Shown: positions 31,430 to 40,229 of the stretch, piece after piece | Layout of the letters: the number at the start of each line of letters is the position of its first letter | How positions within the stretch are numbered: position 1 is the stretch's first letter | Source: Peteryoungia aggregata LMG 23059 | GTDB lineage: Bacteria; Pseudomonadota; Alphaproteobacteria; Rhizobiales; Rhizobiaceae | NCBI RefSeq assembly: GCF_030814435.1 | Contig: NZ_JAUSUW010000006.1 | Coordinates: forward strand, 62,001-126,000 | Length of the DNA stretch: 64,000 nucleotides | Direction of reading: 5' to 3' | Notes under the pieces: model-generated | Databases searched by the model: none | Seen by the model: only the letters and a program-made list of their open reading frames with translations | What the model was told of the DNA's origin: nothing | Made by a program: the position numbers and the translations under genes

Positions 31430-33397
31430 TCAGAACTCTTCCCAGTGTTCTTTCGCTTCGGCAGCGCTGGCGGTTGCCGAAGCCGTTCGGTTGGACGATC
31501 CCGCGACCCTGTCCATCAGTATCCGCGCGGGAGACGGTTTCTGAGGGGAGACGGCTTTGGCCGGCTCCGGCTTCTGAACATGAGCAGTGTCAGCCAAGGT
31601 CACCTTGAACTGTCCGACGAGGCGCGCGAGATTTTCCGCGTCACCCGCCAGCGTGTGGCTTGCCGCATTGGTCTGCTCCACCATCGCGGCATTCTGTTGC
31701 GTGACTTGATCCATCTGTCCGACGGCCGAATTGATCTCGCTCAGTCCAATCGATTGTTCTCTCGCGCTGGTAACGATTGCCTTAACGTGCTCGTTAATTC
31801 GCAAAACATCTTCGCCGATCCGGTGCAGAGCCTCACCTGTGGCGGTTACCAGCTCAACCCCCGTGCGAACTTCGTCGCTTGAACGACCGACGAGTGTCTT
31901 GATGTCCCGTGCCGCCTCGGCGGCCCGTCCGGCCAGGGCCCGGACTTCCTGGGCAACCACGGCGAAACCTTTGCCCGCGTCACCCGCACGCGCCGCCTCG
32001 ACGCCGGCATTGAGCGCCAGGAGGTTGGTCTGGAATGCAATCTCGTCGATGACGTTGATGATCTTTCCGATTTCGCCTGTCGCGCCTTCGATTCGTTCCA
32101 TTGCCGACATGGCGTCGCTGACAACGGTTCCCGATTTCTCGGCATAGACCTTGGCATTGTCGACCATATGGCTGGCTTCTTCGGCCCGGTCGGTTGCCGT
32201 GCGGACCGTTTCCGTGATTTCGGAAAGTGCGGCGGATGTTTCTTCCAGCGAGGCCGCCTGCTGCTCCGTCCGCCGTGCGAGATCGTCCGCTGCTGAGCGC
32301 ATTTGGAGACCGTTCGCATGGATCGAGCTGCTGTTGGTGGCAATCTCGCTCATCACCCGCTTCAGGTTGCCGGAGACCTCGTTGAAGTCGTTGCGCAGCC
32401 TCTCGAGATCCGGTGGGAAGGGGCTGGTGATGGCTGCGCAGAGGTCGCCTTCCGAAAGTCGCTTGAGACCCTCGCCGAGGGCATCGACCGCGATCTTGAG
32501 GGCGCGGGTGTCTGATTCCATGGCCGCCGTGCGGCTTTCCCGCTCGGCTTCGTTCTGCTCGCGCTGCGTCTTGCTGGCATGTTCCAGATCCCGTTTCTCG
32601 ATCGCCGCCTTGCGGAAGATGTCGGCCGAGCGGGCCATGCCGCCGATCTCGTCACGTCTGTCGGTTCCGCCAACATGCGAATCGTAGTCGCCATCGATAA
32701 TCTGCTGCATGCCATTGCGGACGATGCGGATGCCGTTGGCAATCGAGTTGCCGTGGATGAACTGCAGCGCGACGACCGTGATGAAGGCAAGGCTACCCAA
32801 GCCAAGCTGGAAGGTCAGCGCCTGGTCGCTTCGGTTGGTGGCCTCGCTGACGTAGTCTTCCACGAGATTGCCGCCCAGAGCGGAGAGATTGTTCAGAACC
32901 CCCGCCAGTCGCTCGCCCGCTCCGTCGATCGCGTCATCGATCGCGGCATAGTCCGCCTCGGGTGCATTCGTCTCGACCATTCGCTTCAGATCAACCTGGA
33001 TTGCCTGGACGACGATCTTGAGGTCGGTCTCGTAGCTTGCGACCTCCCCGGGAATGCCCGCTTCGTTCGCGACGTCCTTGAGGATCGGGATGCCGTCATT
33101 GAGGAGGGTGGCCGCCGCGTTCATGATATCGACGCGTTCAGGCTGGATCTGGCCTTCCATGCGGTCGATGATTGTGTCCATGGCCGCAAGAACCATGTTG
33201 GCGTTGGCGAGCCGCATCTCATTGATCCGCTCGACTTCGTCCTTGATTTCGATCGACTCCTGGATCGCGGTCGAGATCTGCGCATTCTGGTACCAGCCGA
33301 CTGTCAGCATCGAACCGATGCCGATCACCGCAGCCGCGCCGAGCGTCATCAGTCGCTGCTTGACCGACAGGTCCTTACCCGTGATGAAATTGAACAT
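31430..33397 (-). CDS. Methyl-accepting chemotaxis protein
   Basis: 655-residue transmembrane chemoreceptor. One N-terminal membrane segment (about 17-37) is followed by a periplasmic helical sensor of roughly 170 residues, a second segment (about 205-225) and HAMP domains. The cytoplasmic signalling hairpin is marked by [20 protein letters not shown] and [15 protein letters not shown]. The extreme C-terminus HWEEF resembles the NWxxF pentapeptide that docks CheR/CheB. The ATG at 33397 is chosen over an upstream GTG-type start. The ligand is unknown. It is the promoter-proximal gene of an operon with cheW. Confidence 0.93.
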   Translation of the reverse strand: MFNFITGKDLSVKQRLMTLGAAAVIGIGSMLTVGWYQNAQISTAIQESIEIKDEVERINEMRLANANMVLAAMDTIIDRMEGQIQPERVDIMNAAATLLNDGIPILKDVANEAGIPGEVASYETDLKIVVQAIQVDLKRMVETNAPEADYAAIDDAIDGAGERLAGVLNNLSALGGNLVEDYVSEATNRSDQALTFQLGLGSLAFITVVALQFIHGNSIANGIRIVRNGMQQIIDGDYDSHVGGTDRRDEIGGMARSADIFRKAAIEKRDLEHASKTQREQNEAERESRTAAMESDTRALKIAVDALGEGLKRLSEGDLCAAITSPFPPDLERLRNDFNEVSGNLKRVMSEIATNSSSIHANGLQMRSAADDLARRTEQQAASLEETSAALSEITETVRTATDRAEEASHMVDNAKVYAEKSGTVVSDAMSAMERIEGATGEIGKIINVIDEIAFQTNLLALNAGVEAARAGDAGKGFAVVAQEVRALAGRAAEAARDIKTLVGRSSDEVRTGVELVTATGEALHRIGEDVLRINEHVKAIVTSAREQSIGLSEINSAVGQMDQVTQQNAAMVEQTNAASHTLAGDAENLARLVGQFKVTLADTAHVQKPEPAKAVSPQKPSPARILMDRVAGSSNRTASATASAAEAKEHWEEF

Positions 33398-33524
33398 TGG
33401 TGTCCCCAGCCTCGATCCCGGTGGCCCATGCACACCGGTGGCATGTCATGCGAAGCCGGGAAGGGGGTTCCCGTGGACGATCATGTCCGTCTGACCTTTC
33501 GGTCATCACGCAAACGCAGAATCT

Positions 33525-33550
33525 CTAATATTAGTTAATCTAAAACTAAT
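33525..33550. promoter_or_regulatory. Nested palindromes in the mcp upstream region
   Basis: CTAATATTAG (33525-33534) is a perfect palindrome. It overlaps a second dyad, ATTAGTT (33530-33536) with AACTAAT (33544-33550). The same stretch contains TTAA-N7-CTAA, one mismatch from a CtrA box. It lies about 130-150 bp upstream of the receptor start. Operator function is inferred. Confidence 0.4.
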
Positions 33551-33584
33551 CAGGGCGCCATGCGGCCGTGTTCTCTTCTTCAGA

Positions 33585-34376
33585 TCATGTGTTTGCCGTG
33601 ATTGCGCGGCGATAAAGGTGCCAGGTGGCATGGCCTGCGAGGGGCAGGACGACGAGCAACCCCAGGAAGAAGGGAACCAGCGCGAGAATCGCCATGCCCG
33701 CGACGATCACGCCAAAGGTTAGCATCGGTCGCGGATTTTCGATGACGGTGCGCATGCTCGTCAGCATTGCGGTGACGAAATCGACGTCGTGATCCAGAAG
33801 CAGCGGCATCGAGATGACGGTGGCCGTGAACAGGATGATGGCGAGAACGGCGCCCACGACTGTGCCGACGGCAAGAAAGAGAAGACCGGCAGGCGTGGTC
33901 AGCACCACGTTCGCGAAGGCCTCCAGGGTGGCGGGAATGCGGAAGCCGAGGAACAGCGCCATCAGCAGCCTTACCTGGTAGATCCAGATCCAGAAGATGA
34001 ACAGGACAACGAAGGCCATCCAGGAGAGTTGCCGTTCGCGCTGGCGGAACACCTCTCCCAGCACCGCCTTCCAGGCGATCGGTTCTCCCAGCCGGTGCCG
34101 GCGACTGATCTCGTAGAGCCCGACGGCGACGAAGGGGCCGATCAGCGGGAAGCCGATTGCCACGGGAATGATCATCCAGGGCAGGTGGTAGTAGGTCAGC
34201 ATGACCGCAATAAAGAGGCCGCCGAGTGCATAGATCGCGCCGAAGAAGAGGCCGAATCCGGGATAGGTGCGGAAATCACGCCAGCCGTCGGCGAACGCGG
34301 CCCGAACATCCTCCATGCGCAACGGGTTGATCTGAAGTTTCGGCAGTGATCCGCGTTCGAGTGCCTGCTGTTCCAT
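33585..34376 (-). CDS. DUF2189-type integral membrane protein
   Basis: 263-residue membrane protein with about six hydrophobic segments. The N-terminal cytoplasmic stretch includes a pattern like INPLRMEDVRAAFADGWRDF, followed by FGLFFGAIYALGGL and MIIPVAIGFPLIGPFVAVGLYE, which I associate with the alphaproteobacterial DUF2189 family. Function unknown. GGGAGG five bases upstream fixes the ATG at 34376; a 25-residue longer frame is not supported. It is transcribed away from the small membrane protein at 34515. Confidence 0.8.
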   Translation of the reverse strand: MEQQALERGSLPKLQINPLRMEDVRAAFADGWRDFRTYPGFGLFFGAIYALGGLFIAVMLTYYHLPWMIIPVAIGFPLIGPFVAVGLYEISRRHRLGEPIAWKAVLGEVFRQRERQLSWMAFVVLFIFWIWIYQVRLLMALFLGFRIPATLEAFANVVLTTPAGLLFLAVGTVVGAVLAIILFTATVISMPLLLDHDVDFVTAMLTSMRTVIENPRPMLTFGVIVAGMAILALVPFFLGLLVVLPLAGHATWHLYRRAITANT

Positions 34377-34514
34377 TGATCCCTCCCAAGACGTCTGGCT
34401 GCTACGGCAATCTGTCAGCAAAAGCGCATTGCGTTCCTTGATAACAGTCAAATCTCTCTATTGCCGATCAAAATCTCGCGTTTCATCCTCTGCAAACTGC
34501 GCTAGGATCGCAAG

Positions 34515-34670
34515 ATGATCGAAGTCGTGCGCTTACAACGATGGCTGCCCTATGCCGCCCTGTTTCTCGCAGGGACGCTTTTCAGCGTCGCGGTCTTTCT
34601 TGGATGGATGCGCTTCGGCGGTGCGATCTTCCTGTCGCTGATCGAGTCCGGGCTCGCCTACTGCTTCTGA
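34515..34670 (+). CDS. 51-residue single-pass membrane protein
   Basis: A short open frame with ATG at 34515 and AGGAT 6 bases upstream, ending at TGA 34668-34670. The peptide begins MIEVVRLQRWLPYAALFLAG, continues with a hydrophobic helix (about residues 10-32) and ends LSLIESGLAYCF. The hydrophobic pattern and ribosome binding site suggest a real gene, but no family is recognised. It is divergent from the DUF2189 gene and 121 bp upstream of the SCO gene. Confidence 0.5.
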   Translation: MIEVVRLQRWLPYAALFLAGTLFSVAVFLGWMRFGGAIFLSLIESGLAYCF

Positions 34671-34791
34671 AGCTCCCCACAGACGTGACAAATCGGCGCT
34701 CATTCGCGGTTTTACGCCGAGTTGAATTGCCTTTCGAGGATCAGGGGCTTATCGGCGTTCACATGGATTTTGCATTCAGGGATTTGCGCTC

Positions 34792-35391
34792 ATGAAAACG
34801 GTCAGGGTCATCTTGTGGGCGGCGGTCGTCGTCATGGCGGGCGTTCTGGGCTGGCTGACCTATCAGGTCACACAGTCCGGAGAGCAGATGGCGGAGGCGC
34901 CGTTTGGTGTGCCCTTCCAACTGGTTGATCAGGATGGAAAGCCGGTGACCGAGGCCGCGTTCCGGGGCAAGCCGACGGCGCTCTTCTTCGGCTTCACCCA
35001 TTGCCCTGAGGTCTGCCCGACGACGCTCTTCGAGCTCGACGGCTGGATGAAGCAGGTGGATCCGGATGCGAAGGGGCTTCAGGCCTATTTCGTGACTGTT
35101 GATCCCGAGCGCGACACGCCTGAGATCCTCGGTCGTTACATTTCGAATGTCACGGATCGGGTGATCGGGATTGCGGGCGAGCCTGCGAAGGTCGCCGAGG
35201 TCGTCAAGGGCTTCAGGGTCTATGCCAAGAAGATCCCGCTGGATGAGAGCCAGCCAGATGGCGACTACACGATGGATCACACGGCCTCGATCTTCCTGCT
35301 GGATGCCGATGGGCGCTTCAAGGGCACGATTGCCTATGGCGAGAATCCGGAGACGGCGATCAAGAAGCTCGAAAACCTGATGAAGGGCTAA
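34792..35391 (+). CDS. SCO1/SenC copper chaperone
   Basis: Membrane-anchored thioredoxin-fold protein that helps insert copper into cytochrome c oxidase. The 199 residues start with a membrane anchor (about 5-25). Copper ligands are the CPEVC pair (Cys71, Cys75) and a distal His163 in DYTMDHTASIF, all conserved in SCO proteins. VTVDPERDTP is also typical. The ATG at 34792 follows AGGGA by about 11 bases. No oxidase genes are nearby. Confidence 0.93.
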   Translation: MKTVRVILWAAVVVMAGVLGWLTYQVTQSGEQMAEAPFGVPFQLVDQDGKPVTEAAFRGKPTALFFGFTHCPEVCPTTLFELDGWMKQVDPDAKGLQAYFVTVDPERDTPEILGRYISNVTDRVIGIAGEPAKVAEVVKGFRVYAKKIPLDESQPDGDYTMDHTASIFLLDADGRFKGTIAYGENPETAIKKLENLMKG

Positions 35392-35495
35392 TGTCGGGGT
35401 TCGGACGGAGGAGGTTGCCACGGCGGCAATAGCGTTGTACCGCAACGCCTGACCGACAAGCCCCTTCCAGACATCCCCTTCGAGGAAGACAGACC

Positions 35496-36380
35496 GTGAG
35501 CGAAATTCGCTTTTATGTGACCACGACCGAAAAGAATGCCAACCGGATCCTCGATCTGATGAGCTTCGCTTTCGGCGAGGAGGATTTCGCGATTGCGACA
35601 ACCGAAGTCGACGAAAAATCGGACATATGGGAGGCCTCGATCTATCTGATGATGGACGAGGAAGAAGAAGTCCTGCCGCGCGTGCAAGAGTTGCTCGCCG
35701 AAGAGTTCCCGGACCTTCCCGTCCAGCGCGAGGTGATCCCGGATGTCGACTGGATCGCCAAGTCGCTAGAAGGCCTCAAGCCTGTGCGTGCCGGTCGTTT
35801 CCTGGTGCATGGTTCGCACGACCGCGACAAGGTGCAGCCGCATGACGTCGCAATCGAGATCGATGCGGGCCAGGCTTTCGGGACCGGCCATCACGGCACG
35901 ACGGCGGGTTGTCTGGAAGTGATCGAAAGGGTTGTCAGGGCCCGCAAGGTCCGCAATGCCCTCGACCTCGGCACGGGCAGCGGCGTTCTTGCCATTGCTG
36001 TTCGCAAACTGCTTCCGGTACCGGTGCTGGCCACGGATATCGATCCGATCGCTGTTCGCGTCGCCCGCGAAAATGCCCGTCGCAACCAGATCGTAGACGG
36101 CATCGATTTTCGGACAGCGCCCGGCTTTCATTCGACTGCCTTCCGCGAACACGGTCCCTTCGATCTGATCATTGCCAATATCCTGGCGCGGCCATTGATC
36201 AAGATGGCGCCGCAACTCGTGACGCATCTGGCGGCAAACGGGTCGGTGATCCTGTCCGGCATTCTGGCTGAACAGCGCTGGAAGGTGATTGCGGCCTATA
36301 GCGGCGAGGGGCTCTCGCATGTCAGGACGATCTGGCGCAATGGTTGGGTGACCATACACTTCACGCAAGGTCAGGGCTGA
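35496..36380 (+). CDS. prmA: PrmA, ribosomal protein L11 methyltransferase
   Basis: SAM-dependent enzyme that methylates ribosomal protein L11. The 294-residue product has an N-terminal substrate-recognition domain, then the IDAGQAFGTGHHGTT loop, the SAM-binding DLGTGSGVLAIAV and the IIANILARPL catalytic region. All are characteristic of PrmA. The start is GTG with GAGGAAG eight bases upstream. A terminator follows. Confidence 0.96.
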   Translation: MSEIRFYVTTTEKNANRILDLMSFAFGEEDFAIATTEVDEKSDIWEASIYLMMDEEEEVLPRVQELLAEEFPDLPVQREVIPDVDWIAKSLEGLKPVRAGRFLVHGSHDRDKVQPHDVAIEIDAGQAFGTGHHGTTAGCLEVIERVVRARKVRNALDLGTGSGVLAIAVRKLLPVPVLATDIDPIAVRVARENARRNQIVDGIDFRTAPGFHSTAFREHGPFDLIIANILARPLIKMAPQLVTHLAANGSVILSGILAEQRWKVIAAYSGEGLSHVRTIWRNGWVTIHFTQGQG

Positions 36381-36409
36381 AACGTAACGTCAGTTGTTGC
36401 TGAAAGAGA

Positions 36410-36436
36410 AAAGGCGGCCCACATGGAGCCGCCTTT
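36410..36436. terminator. Terminator after prmA
   Basis: AAAGGCGGC (36410-36418) pairs with GCCGCCTTT (36428-36436) around a 9-base loop. The A and T ends make it usable in both directions. It begins 30 bp after the prmA stop and lies 91 bp beyond the stop of the convergent DUF1127 gene. Confidence 0.82.
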
Positions 36437-36526
36437 CTGGCATCGGCATGACACCGCGCCGTGGTCCGCGAGCGTGGGAGGAGCGCTCCAGCGGAGAATG
36501 GACCGGACGGTTTGCCGTCCTGGTGA

Positions 36527-36700
36527 TCAGATGATCGAACGCTGATGCGGACGGCGGCGCAGTTCGTCGCGCTTCAGGCCCATGGCTTCGAGGGAAGCGT
36601 CATCAAGTGACAGCAGCGCGCCGGTGGCATAGAGATCGGCTCGACGCTGGCGTGCTTCGACGAGGTTGTTCAGGGCGGTGCGCAGGAAAGACTGTGCCAT
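36527..36700 (-). CDS. DUF1127 small Arg-rich protein
   Basis: 57 residues, beginning MAQSFLRTALNNLVEARQRR and ending RRRPHQRSII. The central LDDASLEAMGLKRDELRRR is the DUF1127 (YjiS-like) pattern. AAAGGAT eight bases upstream of the ATG at 36700 supports translation. Small proteins of this family are abundant in rhizobia, where some are reported to bind RNA and influence metabolism and stress responses. A hairpin (GGACGG/CCGTCC, 36506-36521) lies just beyond the stop and may end the transcript. Confidence 0.85.
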   Translation of the reverse strand: MAQSFLRTALNNLVEARQRRADLYATGALLSLDDASLEAMGLKRDELRRRPHQRSII

Positions 36701-36962
36701 CTTTCTGATCCTTTTCCGTTTGGGACACGAAGTTCGCGTCCTCCATGCTCCCTATATAGGCCTTGAAGAGCGGGTCAGGCAGGTGGCTTGGGGCACGGGA
36801 GATCTGCGTTTGCTGCATAGCAACATGAGGCTTGCCTGAAATTGTGGCGGTTCTGATCTCGCCTTGCGGCAATTGCCGCGAAACGATGCGCTGCTGGTGG
36901 TGAGGGCGCAGCGGGCTTGCTATAAGCGCAGTCAGAATCCGCAACCCATTGTGAGCACATCC

Positions 36963-38798
36963 ATGTTTCAGTCCTATGAGGTCAAGTCCACGCCGCATCA
37001 TGCCAAGTCGAGGATCGCCTTGCTCCGGGGGCTGTTTGGTGAACTTGGGATCGACGGACTGCTCGTGCCACGCTCGGATGAATATCTCGGCGAATATGTC
37101 CCCGAGTCGGCCGAACGGCTCTCCTGGGTGACAGGTTTCACCGGTTCTGCCGGGCTGCTGCTTGTCACCGAGACCCTGGCTGTGGTGTTCGTTGACGGCC
37201 GATACGTCACCCAGCTTGCCCAGCAGGTGGATGCTTCGGTGTTCACGCCGGGTGACCTCGTCGGCGAGCCGCCTCACAGATGGATAGAGAACCGGGCGGC
37301 CAAAGGTTTTCGGCTGGGCATCGATCCCTGGATGCACACCGGTGCAGAGGTCCGGCGTCTGGAAAAAGCGCTTGCGGATAAGGGCGGCAGTCTTGTGTTT
37401 CTGCCGTTCAACCCGATCGATCGTCTGTGGGCGGACCGTCCGGCCGAGCCCAAGGGCGCCGTGATCATCCAGGCGCTCAACCATGCCGGTGTCTCGGCGG
37501 CTGAAAAGCTCACGACGATCGCGGCTGACCTCACCGACAGAAATCTCGCAGCCGTCCTGATCGCCGATCCATCTTCGGTCGCCTGGATCTTCAATCTGCG
37601 TGGCAATGACGTCCCGCATACGCCGCACCCGCTATCGCGCGCCATCATCAAGTCGGATGGTTCTGCCGAACTCTTCCTCGACAGTGCCAAGACCAATCTG
37701 GACGTCGAAAGCTATCTGCGTGATCTGTGCGAGCAGGTCGATCCCGCCGTTCTCTCCGAGCGGCTGGAGCGGGTGGCCCGCGATGGTGCCCGTATCCTGG
37801 TTGATCCCGATCTTACACCCTATGCGCTCTCCCGCATGATCCGGGAGAGCGGCGGCGAGGTCGTCGAGGGCAATGATCCTGCCAAGCTCGGTCGCGCGGT
37901 CAAGAACATGGTCGAGCTCAACGGCTCGGCCGCCGCCCATCTGCAGGACGGCGTTGCCATGGTGGAGTTCCTGCACTGGTTCAACCAGCAACCCGCCGGC
38001 AGCCTGACTGAAATCGCGGCTGCCAGGAAACTCGAAGCGGTGCGCGCCGCAGTCGGTGAGCGGATGCAGAACCCGCTGAAGGACATCTCCTTCGACACGA
38101 TTTCGGGTGCCGGTGAGAATGCCGCCATCATGCACTACCGGGTGACCAGCGAAAGTGATCGCCAGATCCGGTCCGGCGAGATGTTCCTGATCGATTCGGG
38201 CGCGCAGTATGTGAACGGCACCACTGACATCACCCGCACCCTTGCGGTCGGAGAGGTCCCGGATGAACAGAGGCGCTTCTTCACGCTGGCGCTCAAGGGC
38301 ATGATTGCGATCAGTGCTGCGCGTTTCCCGAAGGGCACGCGGGGCTGCGATCTGGATCCCCTGGCGCGCATTGCACTGTGGAAGGCCGGGGCAGACTTCG
38401 CCCATGGCACGGGGCATGGCGTCGGGTCCTATCTGTCCGTCCACGAGGGGCCGCAGCGTATTGCCCGGCTTTCGACGCAGGAGCTTCTGCCCGGCATGAT
38501 CCTCTCGAACGAACCGGGTTACTACCGCCCCGGCAATTTCGGGATCCGCATCGAAAACCTGATCTATGTGCGCGAGGCCGAGGCGATCGAGGGTGGCGAT
38601 CAGCCTATGCTCGGTTTCGAGACGCTGACCTATGTGCCGATCGATCGCGCGCTGATCGTGGAAGATCTGCTGACGCGCGACGAGCTGCGCTGGCTCGATG
38701 CCTATCACGCCAAGACACGGGAAGAGCTGTTGCCGCTCATTTCAGATGCCGCCACGCGCGCCTGGTTGGAGCATGCAACGGCGCCGTTCGAGCGCTAA
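36963..38798 (+). CDS. M24-family Xaa-Pro aminopeptidase (aminopeptidase P)
   Basis: 611-residue metallopeptidase that removes N-terminal residues next to proline. It has two creatinase-like N-terminal domains, as in the long eukaryote-like form. The C-terminal pita-bread domain carries metal ligands in FLIDSGAQYVNGTTDITRT (two Asp), HGTGHGVGSYL (His), LSNEPGYYRPG (Glu) and IRIENL (Glu). The ATG at 36963 is preferred over a start 99 bp upstream because family similarity begins there. Its stop is 5 bp from the azlD stop. Confidence 0.93.
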   Translation: MFQSYEVKSTPHHAKSRIALLRGLFGELGIDGLLVPRSDEYLGEYVPESAERLSWVTGFTGSAGLLLVTETLAVVFVDGRYVTQLAQQVDASVFTPGDLVGEPPHRWIENRAAKGFRLGIDPWMHTGAEVRRLEKALADKGGSLVFLPFNPIDRLWADRPAEPKGAVIIQALNHAGVSAAEKLTTIAADLTDRNLAAVLIADPSSVAWIFNLRGNDVPHTPHPLSRAIIKSDGSAELFLDSAKTNLDVESYLRDLCEQVDPAVLSERLERVARDGARILVDPDLTPYALSRMIRESGGEVVEGNDPAKLGRAVKNMVELNGSAAAHLQDGVAMVEFLHWFNQQPAGSLTEIAAARKLEAVRAAVGERMQNPLKDISFDTISGAGENAAIMHYRVTSESDRQIRSGEMFLIDSGAQYVNGTTDITRTLAVGEVPDEQRRFFTLALKGMIAISAARFPKGTRGCDLDPLARIALWKAGADFAHGTGHGVGSYLSVHEGPQRIARLSTQELLPGMILSNEPGYYRPGNFGIRIENLIYVREAEAIEGGDQPMLGFETLTYVPIDRALIVEDLLTRDELRWLDAYHAKTREELLPLISDAATRAWLEHATAPFER

Positions 38799-38802
38799 GG
38801 GA

Positions 38803-39114
38803 TCAGCCGATCACCTGCCGCATCAGCATGACGGCGGCCCAGCCGCCGATCAGCATCGGAATGGCGGAGAAACGCAGGCCGATGAGAAGGGCCGCCGCCA
38901 TGGCGGCCTTCACGTCGATTTGGCCGTAGAAGAAGGCGGGCGCGACAAGCGTCGTCAGCACCGCAGCCGGCACGGCATTCAGCGCAGCCTCCAGCCGGGG
39001 CGGCATGTTCTTTAGCCGCTTGACCAGCACATAGCCGGCGATCCGGGTGAGGAAGGTTGCAACGGCCGCAGCTGCGATCAGCAGCGTCATGTTGGGCGTC
39101 AGCCAGGTGCTCAT
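38803..39114 (-). CDS. azlD: AzlD-type branched-chain amino acid exporter subunit
   Basis: 103-residue protein with three to four membrane segments. It is the small subunit of the AzlCD (YgaZH-like) exporter, which moves branched-chain amino acids out of the cell. FLTRIAGYVLV and MPPRLEAALNAVPAAVLTTLVAP are typical. Its ATG overlaps the azlC stop by 4 bp, which shows coupling. It converges with the aminopeptidase P gene. Confidence 0.92.
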   Translation of the reverse strand: MSTWLTPNMTLLIAAAAVATFLTRIAGYVLVKRLKNMPPRLEAALNAVPAAVLTTLVAPAFFYGQIDVKAAMAAALLIGLRFSAIPMLIGGWAAVMLMRQVIG

Positions 39115-39821
39115 CGGGCGACCTCCTCGACAGATTTCTCTGACGGGGGAAGAGGCAGGAGAGCTGCGAGCACGATGCCGGCCACAGCTCCAATGCTGAT
39201 ATGCCAGGGCGCGCCTACCACATGCTGGGCAGCGACGGAGACGACGGCACTTACGGCCACGATCAGCAGGAAATTGCCGCGCTTGCGGAAGCCGAGAACG
39301 AGGCCGAGGAAGTAGATCGGCAGCAGCACGTCGATCCCGTAGTCGGCGGGATTGCCGATGACGCTGCCAAGGGCGCCGCCAAGCGCGCTCATGGCGACCC
39401 AGGGAACGTAGATCATCGCGCCGAAGCCGAAATACCAGGGGAAGCTAACCTCCCGGCCGCTTTCACCGCGCGCCACGGCCTCGGCAAATTGTGGGTCGGT
39501 CAGCAGGAAGAAGCTGAGCAGTTTCTGCGGCAGGGTGAAGTGATCGATGAACGGGGTGAGGGCCGCCGAATAGAGGATGTGGCGGAAATTCACCGCCAGG
39601 ATCGAGAGGATCACAACCCACATCGGCACGGCCTGGCCGAAAAGTTCGATGCCGACCAATTGGCTGGCGCCGGCATAGACGGTGGCGCTCATCAGCGCAG
39701 CTTCCGCAACCGTCTGGCCGTTCGCCACGGCGACCGCGCCGAAGAGAACGGCAAAGGGACCTGCGGAGATGATGACAGGCAGCGCCTTCAGCGCGCCTTC
39801 GGCAAAGGGGGATCGGGACAT
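39111..39821 (-). CDS. azlC: AzlC-type branched-chain amino acid exporter subunit
   Basis: 236-residue integral membrane protein, large subunit of the AzlCD exporter. Family stretches are AGPFAVLFGAVAVANGQT, SATVYAGASQLVGIELFG and VNFRHILYSAALTP. About six to seven membrane segments are visible. It precedes azlD and is divergent from the DUF2164 gene, with 159 bp between them. Confidence 0.93.
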   Translation of the reverse strand: MSRSPFAEGALKALPVIISAGPFAVLFGAVAVANGQTVAEAALMSATVYAGASQLVGIELFGQAVPMWVVILSILAVNFRHILYSAALTPFIDHFTLPQKLLSFFLLTDPQFAEAVARGESGREVSFPWYFGFGAMIYVPWVAMSALGGALGSVIGNPADYGIDVLLPIYFLGLVLGFRKRGNFLLIVAVSAVVSVAAQHVVGAPWHISIGAVAGIVLAALLPLPPSEKSVEEVAR

Positions 39822-39980
39822 TATAGACTTCTCGCGTTCTTCTGCTGGCTAAAGCCTGTCGCTCTGATCGACAAACCAATTCCGCTGATGGAACGACGAC
39901 CGCCATTGATGAATGGCATTGCCATCCGGACGGGATTTCCGTCTTGTCGAAAAGTCGCATCCGATGTGGAGAAAAGGCAG

Positions 39981-40229
39981 ATGGAGAAGGATCTGATCAG
40001 TCGCGAGGACAGGGAGCGGCTGTTGCTCAAGGTTCAGCGTCATCTGTCCGATGAGGCCGAAACGGAGCTCGGGCGCTTCGAGGTCGAGACGCTGGTCGAT
40101 CTGGTCGCCCGGCTAATCGGGCCGCATTACTACAACAAGGGACTGCGCGACGCGCAGGCGCTCATTGCCCGGCAGGTCGATCAGATCAACGATGCGCTCT
40201 ACGAAATGGAGCGGCTGCCGGAGGCCTGA
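39981..40229 (+). CDS. DUF2164 family protein
   Basis: 82-residue protein with the DUF2164 pattern ISREDRERLLLKVQRHL, GRFEVETLVDLVA and PHYYNKGLRDAQALI. Function unknown. The ATG at 39981 is preceded by GTGGAG and fits the family N-terminus; a much longer frame through the azlC region is an antisense artefact. The stop codon is directly adjacent to the panB stop on the other strand, with no base between them. Confidence 0.85.
   Translation: MEKDLISREDRERLLLKVQRHLSDEAETELGRFEVETLVDLVARLIGPHYYNKGLRDAQALIARQVDQINDALYEMERLPEA

Noticed and set aside
39201..39980. Long N-terminal extension of the DUF2164 gene
   Set aside because: It runs antisense to azlC; only the last 82 codons match DUF2164 and have a proper start.
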